Source: Nephrocerus scutellatus (Eukaryota > Arthropoda > Insecta > Diptera > Pipunculidae). From it: a stretch of DNA of 64,000 bases. The DNA lies in contig OX352761.1 of NCBI GenBank assembly GCA_947095585.1, positions 134,074,277-134,138,276 on the forward strand, in the 5' to 3' direction. Below the pieces are notes generated by a model that did no database searches, was not told the DNA's origin, and saw only the letters and a list, made by a program, of their open reading frames with translations. The position numbers were made by a program, and so were the translations under genes. Numbering within the stretch: position 1 is the first letter of the stretch; every line of letters starts with the position of its first letter. Of the stretch, positions 1-11,930 are shown piece by piece.

Positions 1-2934
1 ATTTGTACATTTTTGCATTTGCCAATTAGAATTATCAGTGAGTTTATAAGTCTCTGAAGCGCGCCGAAACTGGATATCATCATTTAGCTTAATGAAAGTA
101 TTATATCGTACACATGTGTCGATATACATGTACTTATTATTAAATTAGTTGAAATGTATCCTGTACTGCTCAAAGAATTCTGAGTATTTTTTAAGATACA
201 GATATATGCAATTCAATAAAGCCCTTAATTATACTCTATACCCGTGGAGTAATCGTACTACGACGAGTATGTGTGCCGGAATGATAACGAACGTCGTCCC
301 AAGTAATGTTGTTCGTTCAAACAGCTCAAAATTCCATCACGTATCTCTACGGTAGTTAGAGAACATTAAGAGAGAACGTAATATTACTACTATCGCAGTA
401 GGAAACGCAAGTGCAATGCACAATTTTCCCAAAGTTTTTTATTTCTCGGTTAAGAAACTTTAGATGCAATTCATGAACTTATTTATATAGATATTAGATT
501 ACATGTTAATTTATTATGCGATTGTATGAAAATGGGTTTGAAAAACTGAGAACTTAGAGAGATGCTATCTAACAACTAATACAAGTAAATAGCTAATACG
601 TGCCTAGAAAACCATTCTATGTAGGTATGAACTTTTGAAATCAGCATAAATTTAATTTTTATTGACTTCAATGAGAAATGTATTCTGACATTAATTGACT
701 TTACCCGCGCCAACCGCCGCCGGCTGATGACAATATCGAAATTCTAACCAATGATGTAAGGACTCTTCTTTTTGGTTTTAATAAACTGGGTCACAGAGTT
801 GCAGAATGTAGAGATGTAAATCTTTCTACGGTCACAAGGTATATCTATATATTCAAATTCCAAATTCTTTTATTTTACTTACATGCATTACGTGGCATAA
901 TTCAACATCATCTCGTATGTAGCCTTTGACCTGTCTATCATACGCTATACGCACTTGAGAAACGCTTTTCTTCTGTTCGTGTAATCCTTCGTTTGGCAGC
1001 GTTTCAAATAATATACAATGCAGAAAAGTCGCCTTGCAAAATTTTGCTATACTATACTATGTGTGAAGGCATGTGTACTGGTATTTATTTCGTTCGAAAG
1101 CATAAAGTCCTGCTGACCGAATACAATAAAAACCTTACACGGCAATAAAAAAAAATGTTTATATATTACAACACGTTATGCACAGTCGCGCTACCCTTGT
1201 ACGGTGGATGTACTTGTACTTTGACATTCTTCTTTTTCATTTAAGACGCTAACGAATGCAACCCCACATGCTAGCAAGTTCCCATTGCAATCCAGTTTGT
1301 ATTAACTCGTTGCACAAAATTCTTCAAGACCTTCAATTCAATTTATTAATTTTTTTATACTCGCATTTAACGTATTTTGATATGAAGCATCATCACTACG
1401 GAACAGAAATACTATACAATCATATTATCATCTTGTGTTTGTTGTTTTGATTGATTGCCACACTATCCCACAAACGGAATCTTTTCGCACCACTGTGTAT
1501 ACACAAAAACAATAAAAATTAAACAAACGCACGAACGATACGAAGTATTCGAAATGCGTATACGCTCTGGCATCCCGAAAAAACGGGTCAGCTCGTGACT
1601 TAATTTTCGAGTAGGAAATGTCCTTTTGAGATAAGGAACACACAGTAAACGCGTCCCTACCAGCAGAAGGCGGGGGCGACCGACCAAAAACGATGTCAGC
1701 AAAGATAAAGTCAGAGCGAATAATATTTTGGATTCTCTTGTCTGCTAACGCAGCTACGGAGCGTTTGTCTTTTGAATGTGATGTGATATCTAAATCTGAC
1801 TGAACGGGACAGCAAAAATCACATTCACTAAAGTTTTCTGTGCTTAGCACAAAAAAAGCTTTTAACCGATTCCGATTCGACGCAGGTTGCTATCACCAAC
1901 TTCAGCGACGACATGCGACATAAGGTAGTGGTGCTGGTTTTGCTTTCACCGCTCTCTATAGTTCTTAATTTCGTTTTTTTTTTCTATCATTTCACATCTC
2001 TCTCGGAAGGAATCAAGACACATTCAAGGTCGAATTGAGGCACAAGCACCACAACAACTGACTACGTTCTTGCACCAGGGCATCAAAGCTCTTTTTCTGT
2101 TTCCCTAATTACTTGTAGACTTGTAGACTCAGTCTTAATCGTAACCGATGTGTACAATTAATAGGTACGTACGCGCTTATATTTTAACCAAAATTACATT
2201 TCAAAAATTAAGAAACCAAAACCAAAAAAAGCTTATTTTGTTTTGTAATTAGCACATGCGTAAAAGGATTGCACTCTTATAAAGATAGTCTATATCCTAG
2301 GCACAACGTTCGCGTTAACGTATTCTGAGGTGGACAAGACGAGATTTTGGCGAACTAATAAATTTAAATACCTGCGGATCGTATGTATGGAACCTTACTA
2401 TACGTCCGATTAGGATAAAGATAAACTGATAAGCATATTTAGAACCACACTAGTAATGCGGATGTAGTTATAGAAAGGCTATACGCAACTGGCTATTTCT
2501 CTGAAGCCCCACAGTGGAAATAGACATAAAACAGTTAGTCACAATCAGAGAAGATTCCTTATCAAATTGCTACTCTGTAGATTTGCGAAAATATGTTATA
2601 GAGTCCAATATGGCATTTTGGTTAGTAAGATATAAATTCATTGTGTTGAGATCCAAGAAAATTATTCGGGTTAAAGTACAATCGAACACAACATCATTCA
2701 AATTTTCTCCACACGGAAACGTACGAACGAGTAAATGCGCTACTCGTAAACTCGATTTCTTTTCATGACTTGTTCGTATTAATCTACTTGTACAAATATT
2801 CAAAGATGCATCCTCAACTATATGGCTTTCTGTTCAGTCAGAAGTTCAGAAGCAATGGATAGTCCTTCAACATCATTTTGTGATTTTATCATTTGCGGAA
2901 AAAAAAAACATTTTGAGTCGGATGTTTGTAGAGG
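1..2934. other. intergenic, no gene recognised
   Basis: The longest open frames here are short (up to about 140 codons, on the minus strand near 1430-1850), have no recognisable family and show no splice-linked continuation. The stretch is AT-rich single-copy-looking DNA with homopolymer runs. I see no tRNA, no hairpin element and no transposon relic in it that I can support. Confidence 0.5.
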
Positions 2935-3100
2935 GGTTAGTGTGATGTTGAAGGGATTGACGTGGTGGGTGGCTATTTGATAGATAGACGTGATATATGT
3001 GTCGGGGAGTGGAATTGGGGTATCTTAAGGTAGGTCACGGAGTGGGACTTGGAGGGTCTTAGTGGTCATCTGGCTGTCAGTTTTATATAGATATAATATA
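2935..3100 (-). repeat. dispersed repeat R-A, minus-strand copy
   Basis: Read on the minus strand this stretch matches the two head-to-tail units at 43648-44270. It shares blocks such as ACCCTCCAAG, CTTAAGATACC and CCACCCACCACGTCA, with many point differences. It is a diverged interspersed repeat fragment with no coding capacity. I do not know a name for the family. Confidence 0.6.
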
Positions 3101-3282
3101 ATATATATAAAAATAATAAAAGTTGATATTACCGTCGTTTACTGCCATCTGTCAAACGACACCATACTAAATTTGAGGCTAGTTCATAGGATAGTTTTTA
3201 TTTGGCAGCCAGTTGTATTACTCATGTTTCGTGTTTCTCAATAAAATGGAAAAAGAGCAATATCGATTCGTAATTCGCTTTT

Positions 3283-4400
3283 TATTTTTGGATGGAACAA
3301 CATGCGAAGGAATAAAAGCGAAGTTGGATGCTGCCCGGATTACGGAGACTCTATAATGATGAGATGTACGATCGTTACCGCGATGTCGGCATCGTGAAGA
3401 GAATGAAGCTCGGTAGGCTCCAGTGAGCAGGATACCTAGCTCGCCTGAGCGAAGAGGATTGTTGACAGTGCTTTTACTGCTAATAGTGTTTAATCACGGT
3501 TCTTGTACCGTGACTAATTTAATGTAACTAGTGCAGTACTAGGTACATCAATATTGGAGAATCGAAATGAAATAATCAATTTGGTAGTTTAACGATAACT
3601 GAGAATTCAGTAAATTTTATTCACCTTTTATATATAAAAAATTGCTTACATTATCATAAAATAATTATTGAATTCTAATAAACAAATTGCTTACATAGCT
3701 AAATTGTAAGGTGCACGTAAATTCTATATACATCAAATTCTATACAAGAAATTACTTACGTAGCTAAATGACACGAAAGTGTGCGGAAAAGAAGAAAACA
3801 AATGGAGGTGTGGGCACAACACGACTTTCTTTTACGGACGGGACCGGAATTTTCAGTAACTATATATATTTTTTGCATTTTCTCATAGTAGTTTACTACT
3901 ACGACTACCACTTCCGTTTGGCCGATTTCCGCCAAAATCAACTGGGTCCTCCCAATTTATGTAAAAAGCTTAAATATGAATTTTCGTCACAATCAATTCA
4001 ACCGTCTGGGCTGTAGAGAGGACAGACACACAGACAGACAGAGATTTTTTTTTGCTTTTTCTGACTCAGGAGATACGGTAATGGGTAAATCTGCAAAAAT
4101 CCCGAGTTCGAAAATTTTCATGATTACTATAGGTACTTACTTTTACTACTAGTAAAATAAAGTAAAATGAATTATTTGATGTACTGACTGTTGCTATTGC
4201 AGCTAAGGTGATTGTACATAAAGAAAATAAAAGAGAATATTATATGCGGTTATTGACTTATAACTAATATGTGTTAACAAGGATCCTGCTCAAAAAGTCC
4301 TTTGGATGCGCATGCATGCGCGTACGCAGAAAGGATGGCGTAGACCAGGACGCCCAGAGTTTAGGGATGCCAAACTGGATGACATCGGCTCGAAATCGGA
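3283..4400 (+). pseudogene. RTE-like non-LTR retrotransposon 3' relic, interrupted by a solo LTR
   Basis: Two plus-strand coding scraps flank the element at 3460-4279. The first, ending near 3459, encodes a YRDVGIVKRMKLGRL-like stretch followed by GYLARLSEED. The second (4280-4390) continues with a basic GWRRPGRPEFRDAK-like stretch. This is the order seen at the C-terminus of RTE-type reverse transcriptases, where an 'RW-GH-AR' region is followed by a 'RRRGRP' basic tail. Stops and a lost start show it is dead. Related relics lie at 31250-32380 and 51240-51480. Confidence 0.6.
3460..4279. mobile_element. probable solo LTR with 5-bp target duplication
   Basis: The 820-bp block starts TGTTGACA and ends TGTTAACA, so it has TG...CA ends with near-palindromic 8-bp termini. 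It is flanked on both sides by AGGAT (3455-3459 and 4280-4284), a 5-bp target-site duplication. The host RTE reading frame runs on smoothly from one side to the other, which fixes both borders. It contains no coding frame. A 5-bp duplication fits copia- or BEL-type integration, but gypsy types with 4-6 bp cannot be excluded. A non-autonomous DNA element is less likely given the TG...CA ends. Confidence 0.65.
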
Positions 4401-5039
4401 ACCGGTGGAGATATTTGAATAGAAATCTTTAATATAAATAATTTTAATATTTTGATCAAAAAAATATTTTTAGTTTTGGGGCAAAGTTGTGAACCAAACT
4501 AATAGTTTGGAAGAACAAATATTTAAAAATTTGGATTAATATGTTGTTACGAAAATGTAAAAAGAAATCATTTCGCACTATACATGCCTATACGTATACG
4601 AGTATAAAAGAGCTTATTGAATAGTAATAGAATTAGGAAAGTACTAAAAATTATGGCATACAATTAGCCTCAGTAGTATTGCTTATGAAATTTATGTATT
4701 GGACTTGTTGCCAAATTGTAATGATACCAGAATGCTCTGGTATTTGCTAGATGGATCTCTACAATCGAACCTTCACCAAACTGTTGATTTGCTATAAAGA
4801 CCACAAAGTCTTATCAAAGTTTAGTTTAGTTATTATTTGGAAGTGAGCCCGTGAGTATATATGGGTACCACTTAACTGCAGGAAATAAGCAAGAATTGTT
4901 TCTCCGATTGCAACAAGTCGTAAAAGGGGAAAGGAGCAAGCTTGTGAAGTTTTTCAATTGAGACGGAGCTAATTGAGCGAACATCGTCGTCTATCTTAGT
5001 AGTTAAAAAAGTGCTGAGCGTGGAAGCATGTTTATAGTA

Positions 5040-5770
5040 AGTTTAATCAGTGAAGCGATAAGTTCGACCAGAAAAATCTAGAATTGAGTTCCAATTAGAT
5101 CAGAATCGTTCAACAGAAGTAAGAATTGAATTTTCAAGTAAGCGACAAGTTGGAACGGCAGTGTGAAAAGCTGAATGGACAAAAGCAGCAACAAAGCCAA
5201 AAATTGAAGCAGGAATTGAATTCTAAGCTTAGCGATAAGTTTGATTAACAAAATAAAGAATTGAATTGCATTAGTCAGCAAACACAAGATCTAAAAAAGG
5301 AATTTTATCAGCAAAGTCAAGAGCTTAATTCTAAATTTGTTAAACAAAATCAGAAGCTGGAAACGCTTAAAGGTGAGTTCAAGAAGAAGTGAAACCGCAT
5401 TGAAAAATTTTAAAGTACAGTTTGAAGCTGGCGCGGTACAACACAATTGATATGGTGCTGAAGAACAACTGAATTCTCTGATCCAAGCGTTGAGGGGCAA
5501 GACAGCTGACGTATTGCAGATGATTCCAAACGCAGAGTTGAGTTCCGGAACAATTCTGAAAGAATTGGGTTTGTGTTATGGACATCCTCACACCATGGAG
5601 CTATGCAAAATACAGCTCTAAAACAGAAACAAGAAGCAAGATATAAATCAATTTTCCATACCTCCTTCAAGCCGAATACAGCTTTTTGCATTACGATCGT
5701 TAGGCCATGTCCTTGGTTTAAGAGGAATGTATTACGTTTTTGCGGTGTGCTTACCTACAACTGAAATTAC
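5040..5770 (+). pseudogene. LTR-retrotransposon gag-like relic
   Basis: Plus-strand frames give a Gln/Lys/Leu-rich coiled-coil-like segment (5150-5400, repeated NSK, KLE and QQ heptads). It is followed by a segment with ALRGKTADVLQMIP and, further on, ELGLCYGHPHTMELCKIQL. The second part resembles the gag of insect LTR retrotransposons, where 'L-G-A-VL--I' is followed by 'L--RYG--H---L----L'. Frameshifts and stops break it in several places, so it is a decayed relic. The flanks 4401-5039 and 5771-6626 hold nothing I can identify. A Leu-rich open frame on the opposite strand (5078-5287) is only the shadow of the Gln/Lys-rich frame. Confidence 0.55.
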
Positions 5771-6626
5771 AAATTAAAGTTTATTCTCACATAACTGCAC
5801 TTCAAATTTCATATTATTTGTTATTTGTGCATTTATAATGGATAGCATAGCAAAGTTTTAGCAAATTGTCCGTATGAAAGCTCGCTATTTGGGCACGCTA
5901 TTGATTCAGTAGAATAAACAGAAGAGTGTAAACAGCATGCAATCTTTTAAATGAATGTTCAATGTTATATGTAATGTGCGGTTTACCAGATTAGAAGCAC
6001 ATGATTTGGAGATAAAATTGATATTTCTCAAGAAATGTCAAGAAAAAAAAACAAATGATGGCGAAAGTTAGAGTAGTTTGTGGTTAATACAAAGTCAAGT
6101 TTTAAAAAATATTCAGAGCAAGATATCGCTACGATAAAGACCTTTTTAACAAATGAGTCAGATTAGCATGCATTTAAATCAGTTTTTTCTTTATAAAAAA
6201 AATAAGGCAAACCTTTTTTTTACAAAATTAACTTTTTTATACTAAAAAATAAACAACTTCAAAAACACCGACTGTACTTGGATTGCTTCTAATCTTATGA
6301 ACTAATTTAAATGCATGGTATTCTGACCCATTCAGTTAAAGTTTCATAAAACTACCATTAGCATGTTCTCTTAAAATTTTGGAATTAACCATTGCACTCA
6401 ATATGAACCACTGTTTCTTTTACAAATTTTATTTTCTCACTTTTTTATCTTCTAACTGTAGAAAGATCATTTTTACTTCTCGAAATTGCCTGCTTCTATT
6501 CCAGTGAACCGCAGTGTATATTAGAAATTAGAGTTCAACAGTTAGAGCTCATATAGGACGCAGTTGCTCATTCAGTTTTAGTCTTTCATTTAATTAAATG
6601 TGAAAGTGTTTCTTGTTTCCTATAAA

Positions 6627-9500
6627 ATGGCCTTACTTTTCAAGAATTTAGGATTCATGTTATATATAATAACATATTGTCTAACTAAAGGATACTGCCA
6701 GGGTTTGTAAATCACAAAATTGATGAAATAATTAAGCATTTTGTGGCGTCATGAACAAATAATGAAAGCAGTTGTAGAATAGGATATAACGGTGATACGC
6801 TGTTAATTTTGTTGGCACAGTTTCAGTTTCAGTATTTCTTGGAAAGAAAAAGCAATAAAATTGTACCGACTTTTGCAGATTTATTAGAGCTAACATGTTT
6901 TGCTTCAACTGACTGCAAACAATTTGAACAGCCCCGATCAGGATATAACGTATCATGTTCAGATGGAAGATGTGTCTGCATGAATTCAACTGGAGAGCAA
7001 ACAGCCTGTAAACCGAATGTAGGAGGTATCCATAGTTAAAGAGTTGGAAATAAATTGTATTATTATTATTATTACATAGAATCAGAAAATAAGTAATATT
7101 ATTGGTGGGCCTTGTCCATGCGCCTTGTCGAATGCGGATTGCAATAAAACAGATGATGTTTGTTATTGTGCAAAAGGCTTTATTTCCAGTTTGGATCGCC
7201 GAAGATGCATCAAAGGTAAGTACGAAAAAAATTTAATAAAAAGTATTAAAGGAAAATAATTGTTTTCAGAATCAGTATTACTGGAGGAGACCTGTGAGGA
7301 CGATTCGCAATGCACTTCGACAGATAAGTACTCCGAGTGTAATTTAACACTTAAACAATGTCGCTGCATAACAGGGTTCCTCCACGAGCAAAATGGAGTC
7401 TGTACCTCAGTTATTGGTAGAAATACACACGATCGTCAATAAATATGTATTTTCAGTGGATTTTCTTTATATTACTCAAAAACAGATCTTCCTAACATGC
7501 AGTGTATTGATGATGCAGTATGTCAGAAATATGATCCAAATGCAACCTGCATCGAGAAAGATCAAAAGTGCGCCTGTCCAGTTGATTACTTTTTTTCTAA
7601 TGAAGACCAAACAAAATGTATCACATTTATGAACCTCAGTAAAACTTGCAACGAATCAATTCAATGCAAACGGATATTGGGAGTTGGCTCTGAATGCTAT
7701 AAGGAAATGTGTGCATGCGACTCCGAACATTATAAGGCGAATTTAAATGGCTCAGTTACTTGCAAACGCAGAATACGTAAGCAAAACTATCTCCATATTT
7801 AAGTAAAATAGCGAATTTTTATCTGTTTGTATGTTCTTTATACGTTTTCATACCATTTATCGAACCAGATTTTAACGACCCAGTGGTAACGTTCCAAAAT
7901 ATAACGGGTTCGTTTTCGTTTACAAAAGTCGTATACTAATTCTAGATAATTTATTAAAATAAGATTTGGAAAAAATATGAACGCGAGCAGCCCCCTGACT
8001 AGTATCCGAACTCTTTCAAAATATGCTTCTTTTCTTTAAATAACAAATAGGTGTGCAAAAAGACTACTACTGAAAATTCTGAAAAATAAATAAAACATGA
8101 GATTTGTAAAAAATATCGTATGGTGACCCCCTGGCCCAGGATTTTGACCACATCCAAAATATGACGAAAATCTGCTCATTATGGTATAAAACCCCTACCT
8201 CAAAGTTTGAACGCGGTTGGGTGCACGATTTGGCCATAGAACAATAAGCACATAGAGCCTTTTTCTTTAACAAGAAGTTGGTCAAATTCAAACTTTAATT
8301 TTGTCGGTCAGTTTTGGGCAAGTAAGATGTATGATATAATATCATAACAGCTACTTACATTCTATAAGAATTTTAGAAGAGATTGTGTGACTTTGGAGTC
8401 ATGTCTATCAAAATTATCAGCAATTACTAAAACTATGGTTATAAGCAGTACTTAATTGACGAAATTACGAAAATGTACTGAAAGTTTCGATATGAATGAT
8501 CACTGTCACATCCATAAATTACAAATTTTAGACTTTTTAGTTCTAGTATTAATAAAGAAAATATGTTGATGGGAAGTCGAGAAAATTATACTTAATCAAC
8601 GGGCAAAAAAACAGAAATATGAAATTATTAACGTTTTAGAAAACCTAAAGAAGGACTAACATAGCCCAGCAATTTAACAATTTCGGTAGTCACTCCAACT
8701 ACAAATTATTGCCACTGGTTACTGTTTTTTTCATTACGTTTTTGTTTTCGTTCGGCAAAAAGGAATTAACCATTGGCTCATTGGATAAGAGCATGGCTTC
8801 TGAGCAGGAGGTTCGTGGTTCGAATCCCCAGTAACACCAAAAGTATTTTTCACGGTGTCCCACCTCTCGCGAAAGTCTGACAAACATCCGAGAGTAATAA
8901 CTTGTCACGGAAAGCTTCTCAATTCGCCGTTCGGATCCGGCAATAAATTGTAGGTCCCCTCCCATTTGTGTGTAAAACTATACATGACGTAATTTCTGAA
9001 ACTGACTGATTCTCAAACTCAAACTAAAACGTAATAAGCAATCCTCTCTTAACTGAACACACAAAACTAACAAACTCGAGTTTTGGCTGGCCATTGGAAG
9101 GAATTTTATTAAAGAAAAAGACTTCTTGTTCTATGGGAACATACATACACACAGAGTTTCACTTTTATATATATATAGATAGATAGATATAGGCAGACAA
9201 TCTATAAATTTAATACAAATCGTATTATTAATATTTTTTCCTTATTTCCTTTTCACAGAGCTAGCCCAATATTGTCACGATGACATAGACTGTCACGACA
9301 TTCATCTAAGTGATGCAGAACAATCAATGAAGTGCGTTCTTGGCGAATGCAATTGTAAAATTGGATTTCAGTATGAAAAAAATAAATGCATCAATAATGG
9401 CAAGATATCTGCTAAACTGAATACGTTTTACACAATTTTGATATTCTCCTGTTTCGTTGGATATTCACTTAATTTTTTCAGAAATACTTTATATTTGTAA
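6627..9500 (+). CDS. secreted, probably GPI-anchored EB-module Cys-rich protein
   Basis: Six exons: 6627-6702, 6879-7018, 7080-7215, 7270-7416, 7486-7776, 9259-9500; phases close to give 343 aa. Residues 1-25 form a signal peptide (MALLFKNLGFMLYIITYCLT, then GYCQ). Exons 2-6 each carry one or two units with the C-x(5-8)-C-x(n)-C-x-C spacing of invertebrate EB modules, for example CRCITGFL, CACPVDYF and CNCKIGFQ, plus several N-x-T/S sites. The last about 30 residues are hydrophobic (TILIFSCFVGY) after NNGKISAK, which looks like a GPI-attachment signal or one membrane span. No catalytic motif is present. The role is therefore unknown; a cell-surface or extracellular function is inferred from layout alone. 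Intron 5 (1.48 kb) is long and carries two repeats. Start chosen because it opens the signal peptide. Confidence 0.8.
8040..8180 (-). repeat. dispersed repeat, copy of part of the 35.4-kb element
   Basis: On the minus strand this reads GGTCAAAATCCTGGGCCAGG, then GTCACCATACGAT, then ACAAATCTCATGTTTT. The same order occurs at 35465-35540 on the plus strand. It sits in intron 5 of the EB-module gene and has no coding role that I can see. Confidence 0.55.
8764..8985 (+). mobile_element. tRNA-derived SINE, copy 1
   Basis: The 5' part has RNA polymerase III A- and B-box-like blocks (TGGCTCATTGGATAAGAGC and GTGGTTCGAATCC). It is followed by a tRNA-unrelated body (CACGGTGTCCCACCTCTCGC ... GGAAAGCTTCTCAATTCGCC ... 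AAATTGTAGGTCCC) shared with copies at 57640-57925 and 11706-11852. It is in the sense orientation in intron 5 of the EB-module gene and slightly truncated at the 3' end. A functional tRNA is excluded because no full cloverleaf can be folded. Confidence 0.75.
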
Positions 9501-10019
9501 TACATACTACATTTTTGAATCGTTTTTGTTTGTTAAAAAAATTTTAAATTAAAAATATTACATTATTATGGATTGTTGGCAAAGTTCGAGAATTTTGCAG
9601 TCAATGATACTTTAAATGTATTAATTGTATTATTTTTTATAACCCAGATAGATCACGTACATTGATTCTAAACGTTACAAATGTTTGGGTTTTTAAGACT
9701 AAAAAAGCCTGACCAACTACGGCAACCAAAACCGAATCTTCACCACCGCATGCAGTTTTCACACCGACGCCATTCAGGTAGCTATCCCTAAACTCTTGGC
9801 GTCGTCCTTTCATCGAAGTTTTCGTTTTGGGGCAGTGCCTCTAGATCTTGTTATAGTCTCTGAAATCATCCTCCCTTACATTCAAGGCCATAAAATTAAG
9901 TTTGAATTAAATGATTTGCATTTTGAATAAGAAAAAGTTATTGAATTTAAATTTAAACAAGTAAATCTAAAAAAATCTTCGTTTTTCGGGTACAATCTTT
10001 TACGTATACACACATCGAA

Positions 10020-10580
10020 ACACGCCACACATTCCTTTATTATTTGGTAATAATCGCCAAAATACCAGTTTTTGAGGTCGTGGCTATTTCATAATATTTT
10101 CTTTTTTCCTACGCTTCACACGCGTCAAACGCGGGATATATGAATTGGCTCCTCACATTGAGTCTTTCACAAAATTTCAGCCCTCAAGGTCGTTCGAAAG
10201 GTGGTTAAAAAAGACTTCATGAAACGAGAAAACGGCGCGATTTCAACCCATCACACACGCCACACGCGAAATGCGACACACGTCATACGCGGAATATAAA
10301 AAACGCTATTTTGGACTTGACAATCACAAAATTTCAGCATCACACGCGGAATTTAAAAAATGCTATTTTGTACTTAGACACTCACAAAATTACACCTCTC
10401 TAGGTCGTGTGGAAGGTGGTTAAAAAGGAATTCAAAGAATTTAAAAAAATGTCAACCCATCACACGCGAAATACGGCACGCGTCATACGCGGAATACAAA
10501 AAATGGACTTGACACTCACAAAATTGCAGCTGTCTAGGTCGTGCGAAAGGTAGTTAAAAAGGAAAATATAGACAAAAAGG
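10020..10580 (-). repeat. tandem repeat family with ACACGC-rich units
   Basis: Three imperfect units of roughly 130-150 bp recur. Each has CACACGC...ATACGCGGAAT, then TCACAAAATT, then CTAGGTCGT, then AAGGTGGTTAAAAAGG. The same units occur in opposite orientation at 35700-36340 and in this orientation at 20270-20900. The repeat is GC-richer than its surroundings and has no coding frame. The neighbouring stretch 9501-10019 holds nothing I recognise. Confidence 0.7.
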
Positions 10581-10637
10581 GGTCAAGTCAAGTAAAATAA
10601 AAGTTTTTAAAAAGCAACTAAGGTAGTTACAGTTACA

Positions 10638-11257
10638 AATAAAAAACAGCCCATAAAAATTAAAAATTTTTCTTGTAAATTCTCTAATCGAAGATACACA
10701 TGCGTATAAAATTTAAAGAAAATCGGGTACTTTTTAAATTCTCTATATTAACTTCACTTGCCCGTGGGTCATCGGTCGGTCGTCGGTCGTCTGTCGTGGA
10801 TTCTTGCGATCAATTTTTAACCCCCTTCCCATGGCCCGATTTTATTGAAATTTTGCACACATGTGTATTTCCGGAGACAACACTTTCTATTAAATTTTGA
10901 GGCCCCTCGGGCTGCGGGGTCGGGGGGCTCCCAAACAAAAATTTTAAAAAATTTACCCGATTTTCTTTAAATTTTGTAAATTTTTGTTTTTTTTCGATGG
11001 AAAACACTTTTTGTAAAAAAAAGCGATCGGCCCCTTGGAGACCCCAATATACAATTTTTAAATATCGCTATATCGCATCAGATCACGGCAAAGTCTAAGC
11101 TCTGTGCTTTGTGAGCAGCGCTGTTCGCTGCCGCCGCGTCATTTGTGAATGATTTTGCCACAAAACGAGCACGCAGTGTGTGTGTGTGTGTGTGTGTGTA
11201 TCCCCGATTAGAGAATTTACAAGAAAAATTTTAATTTTTATGGGTTGTTTTTATTTT
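10638..11257. mobile_element. MITE family M1, full-length copy
   Basis: Terminal inverted repeats of about 45 bp bound a 620-bp non-coding element. The left end (AGCCCATAAAAATTAAAA, then TCTTGTAAATTCTCTAATCG) matches the reverse complement of the right end at 11205-11250. The interior holds a GC-rich patch (10895-10935) and a (GT)n run near 11177-11199. Related internally rearranged copies lie at 25445-25855, 26775-27185 and 57135-57500. No transposase frame is visible, so it would depend on another element. Confidence 0.75.
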
Positions 11258-11384
11258 GAATTGAAATAATAAATTGTACAGTTTTATTTTTAATGTAATT
11301 GTATTTTAAATGTAAACCTTTGTTTTTATAAACAGTCAAACACCGACTTAACCAAGATTTAAGGGCCCTTTGAATAATTGTGAC

Positions 11385-11930
11385 CGGAATATTCCTGATC
11401 TCTCACTTTATCCACATTTTTAGTTGCGCAATATTTTCAACTTTATATTTTGCCAATTGTTCAAGTAACCCCACAAAAAAATAACATGCTGCTAAGTCAG
11501 GTGATGAAGGTGTCCAAAAATTAGGATATGTTGTTTTGTTGAAGAAATGCAAGTGTTTTCTTTACTTTGTGTGATGGAGCCGAGTCTTTGCGGAATATCC
11601 AGTTACCATTTGGACATAAGCGTTTCGAATCTTTAATAAGTTGTTTTAAACAGTTGCTTATGTAGTAATTTGCATTTATTTTAGTACCTGGCGAAACGAA
11701 AATAGGCACGGAAAGCTTCTCAATTCGCCGTTAGAATCCGGCATTAAATTGTAGATCCCTTCCATTTGCGTGCAAAAATATATATGCTCTAAGGCGAGAA
11801 GCTAGGCCTTATACCGCAATGGTCTGTCGCGCCGAATATTATTATTATTAAATAGCATGAAGCCTTTCGGATGAGACGGTTTTGTGAAGGGATTCTTTGG
11901 CCATCGACATTTGTTTAATATAACCAAGCT
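11385..11930 (-). pseudogene. mariner transposase relic split by a SINE
   Basis: On the minus strand 11521-11709 encodes a mariner-like piece: a SPGTKINANYYISNCLK stretch and then NGNWIFRKDSAPSH. The latter is the region of the second catalytic Asp (QDSAPSH in active mariners). The frame breaks soon after. Across the SINE at 11706-11852, minus-strand DNA at 11860-11930 reads DGQRIPSQNR, similar to the mariner DG--NSQNDR block. Both ends are decayed. Beyond 11930 to 12905 I see only a possible CAGGGTGTCCC end fragment near 11949 and otherwise nothing. Confidence 0.65.
11706..11852 (+). mobile_element. tRNA-derived SINE, copy 2 (5'-truncated)
   Basis: Begins within the SINE body (CACGGAAAGCTTCTCAATTC) and runs through AAATTGTAG, AAGCTAGGCC and GCAA(T/C)GGTCTGTCGCGC to an (ATT)n tail. 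The 5' tRNA-like part is missing, as expected for incomplete reverse transcription. It is inserted in the mariner relic, so it is younger than that relic. Confidence 0.75.

Noticed and set aside
1428..1850. 140-codon minus-strand open frame, the longest in the first 6 kb
   Set aside because: No family resemblance, no splice partner and biased composition; treated as chance.
5078..5287. Leu-rich minus-strand open frame resembling a membrane protein
   Set aside because: It is the antisense shadow of a Gln/Lys-rich plus-strand gag-like segment; TTG/CTT antisense of CAA/AAG gives Leu runs.
8764..8835. Possible tRNA gene (A and B boxes present)
   Set aside because: No acceptor-stem or anticodon-stem pairing, and the same sequence is the head of a SINE found elsewhere in the window.
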